Of a DNA stretch of 64,000 nucleotides, positions 63,792 through 64,000 are shown in pieces. Source of the stretch: Pseudomonadota bacterium (lineage in GTDB: Bacteria > Pseudomonadota > Gammaproteobacteria > Burkholderiales > Methylophilaceae); NCBI GenBank assembly GCA_029782295.1, contig JAKOVB010000089.1, positions 62,001 through 126,000 on the forward strand. Direction: 5' to 3'. Each line of letters opens with the position of its first letter. The first letter of the stretch is position 1. The translations under genes and the position numbers were made by a program. The notes beneath the pieces were generated by a model that saw only the letters and a list, made by a program, of their open reading frames with translations, ran no database searches and was not told the origin of the DNA.

Positions 63792-64000
63792 CTAGACAGC
63801 TTTGATTGGAATGGATTTGTTTTCACGGCGTAACGCGCCGCCTTCGGCATAGCGGGAACGGACATAATCTTCGACAATGGCCTGGAATTCTTCCGCAATC
63901 CCCTCGCCTTTCAGGGTCACGGTTTTTTCGCCGTCGACGTACACCGGCGCTACGGGCACTTCGCCCGTGCCCGGCAGGCTGATACCGATATTGGCCAGCT
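63792..64000 (-). CDS. ispG: 4-hydroxy-3-methylbut-2-enyl diphosphate synthase IspG (C-terminal 68 codons, cut by window edge)
   Basis: Only the last 68 complete codons plus two bases are visible. They begin [19 protein letters not shown] and end [19 protein letters not shown] with a short basic tail. This end matches IspG of the MEP isoprenoid pathway. The identification also rests on the position directly before hisS. Confidence 0.88.
   Translation of the reverse strand, partial: LANIGISLPGTGEVPVAPVYVDGEKTVTLKGEGIAEEFQAIVEDYVRSRYAEGGALRRENKSIPIKAV

Overview
This window comes from a betaproteobacterial chromosome of moderately high GC. I infer this from several gene arrangements: the cphA'-cphA pair, smc-zipA-ligA, rluD-pgeF opposite bamD, and ispG-hisS-(ABC pair)-yfgM-bamB-der. 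A member of the Nitrosomonadales/Gallionellales-like lineages would fit, but the genus cannot be fixed from this sequence alone. Coding density is very high. Many neighbours overlap by 1-4 bases (ATGA, TGATG or TAATG junctions), and no gene-free stretch exceeds about 300 bases. I see no insertion sequence, prophage, CRISPR array or rRNA operon. Four tRNA genes are present: Glu-UUC, Ala-GGC, Asn-GUU and Ser-GGA.

Region by region. 1-6.0 kb is a cyanophycin (multi-L-arginyl-poly-L-aspartate) storage locus: a divergent, edge-truncated ABC exporter-like gene, a CphA' whose Mur-ligase P-loop is degenerate, and a full-length CphA. 6.0-10.6 kb is a four-gene TolC/MacA/ATPase/permease efflux operon. 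10.6-15.5 kb has selU and selD start-to-start, then mutL and miaA. 15.5-19.8 kb holds a zinc-ribbon methyltransferase coupled to an unrecognised 322-residue protein, a small membrane protein coupled to dapC, and an EamA transporter. 19.8-24.7 kb is a leftward mnmC - SPINDLY-type O-GlcNAc transferase - pilU group. 24.8-28.2 kb contains a small methyltransferase, a lipoprotein quinoprotein, rubredoxin, and a cytochrome b fused to a DUF2934-like tail. Next come tRNA-Glu and tRNA-Ala, then queF with a putative PilZ-like gene. 29.6-42.9 kb carries smc, zipA and ligA, followed by a three-gene signalling block: a hybrid histidine kinase with HPt, a REC-HD-GYP phosphodiesterase, and an HDOD-REC-degenerate GGDEF protein. 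42.9-49 kb has cysQ, a TPR protein, msrP-msrQ, a PatB-type C-S lyase, an AsmA-family protein and tRNA-Asn. 49-54 kb is a run of small or hypothetical genes, an FGE-fold protein, tRNA-Ser and rimO. 54-64 kb has a ZIP transporter, pgeF, rluD, bamD, and then the long leftward ispG-hisS-ABC-ABC-yfgM-bamB-der operon.

Themes. Translation and tRNA maturation are over-represented: SelU, SelD, MnmC, MiaA, QueF, RluD, RimO, HisS and Der, together with tRNA-Glu(UUC), a wobble-U34 substrate for both MnmC and SelU. Outer-membrane biogenesis is represented by BamB, BamD and YfgM.

The points most worth a second look are the divergence of CphA' and its ABC neighbour, the orphan oligopeptide-type ATPase pair inside the hisS-bam operon, a quinoprotein that appears to have swapped a metal-binding Glu for Arg, the cytochrome b-DUF2934 fusion, and the unknown 322-residue protein with its methyltransferase partner. 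I did not find a clearly unprecedented multi-gene system.
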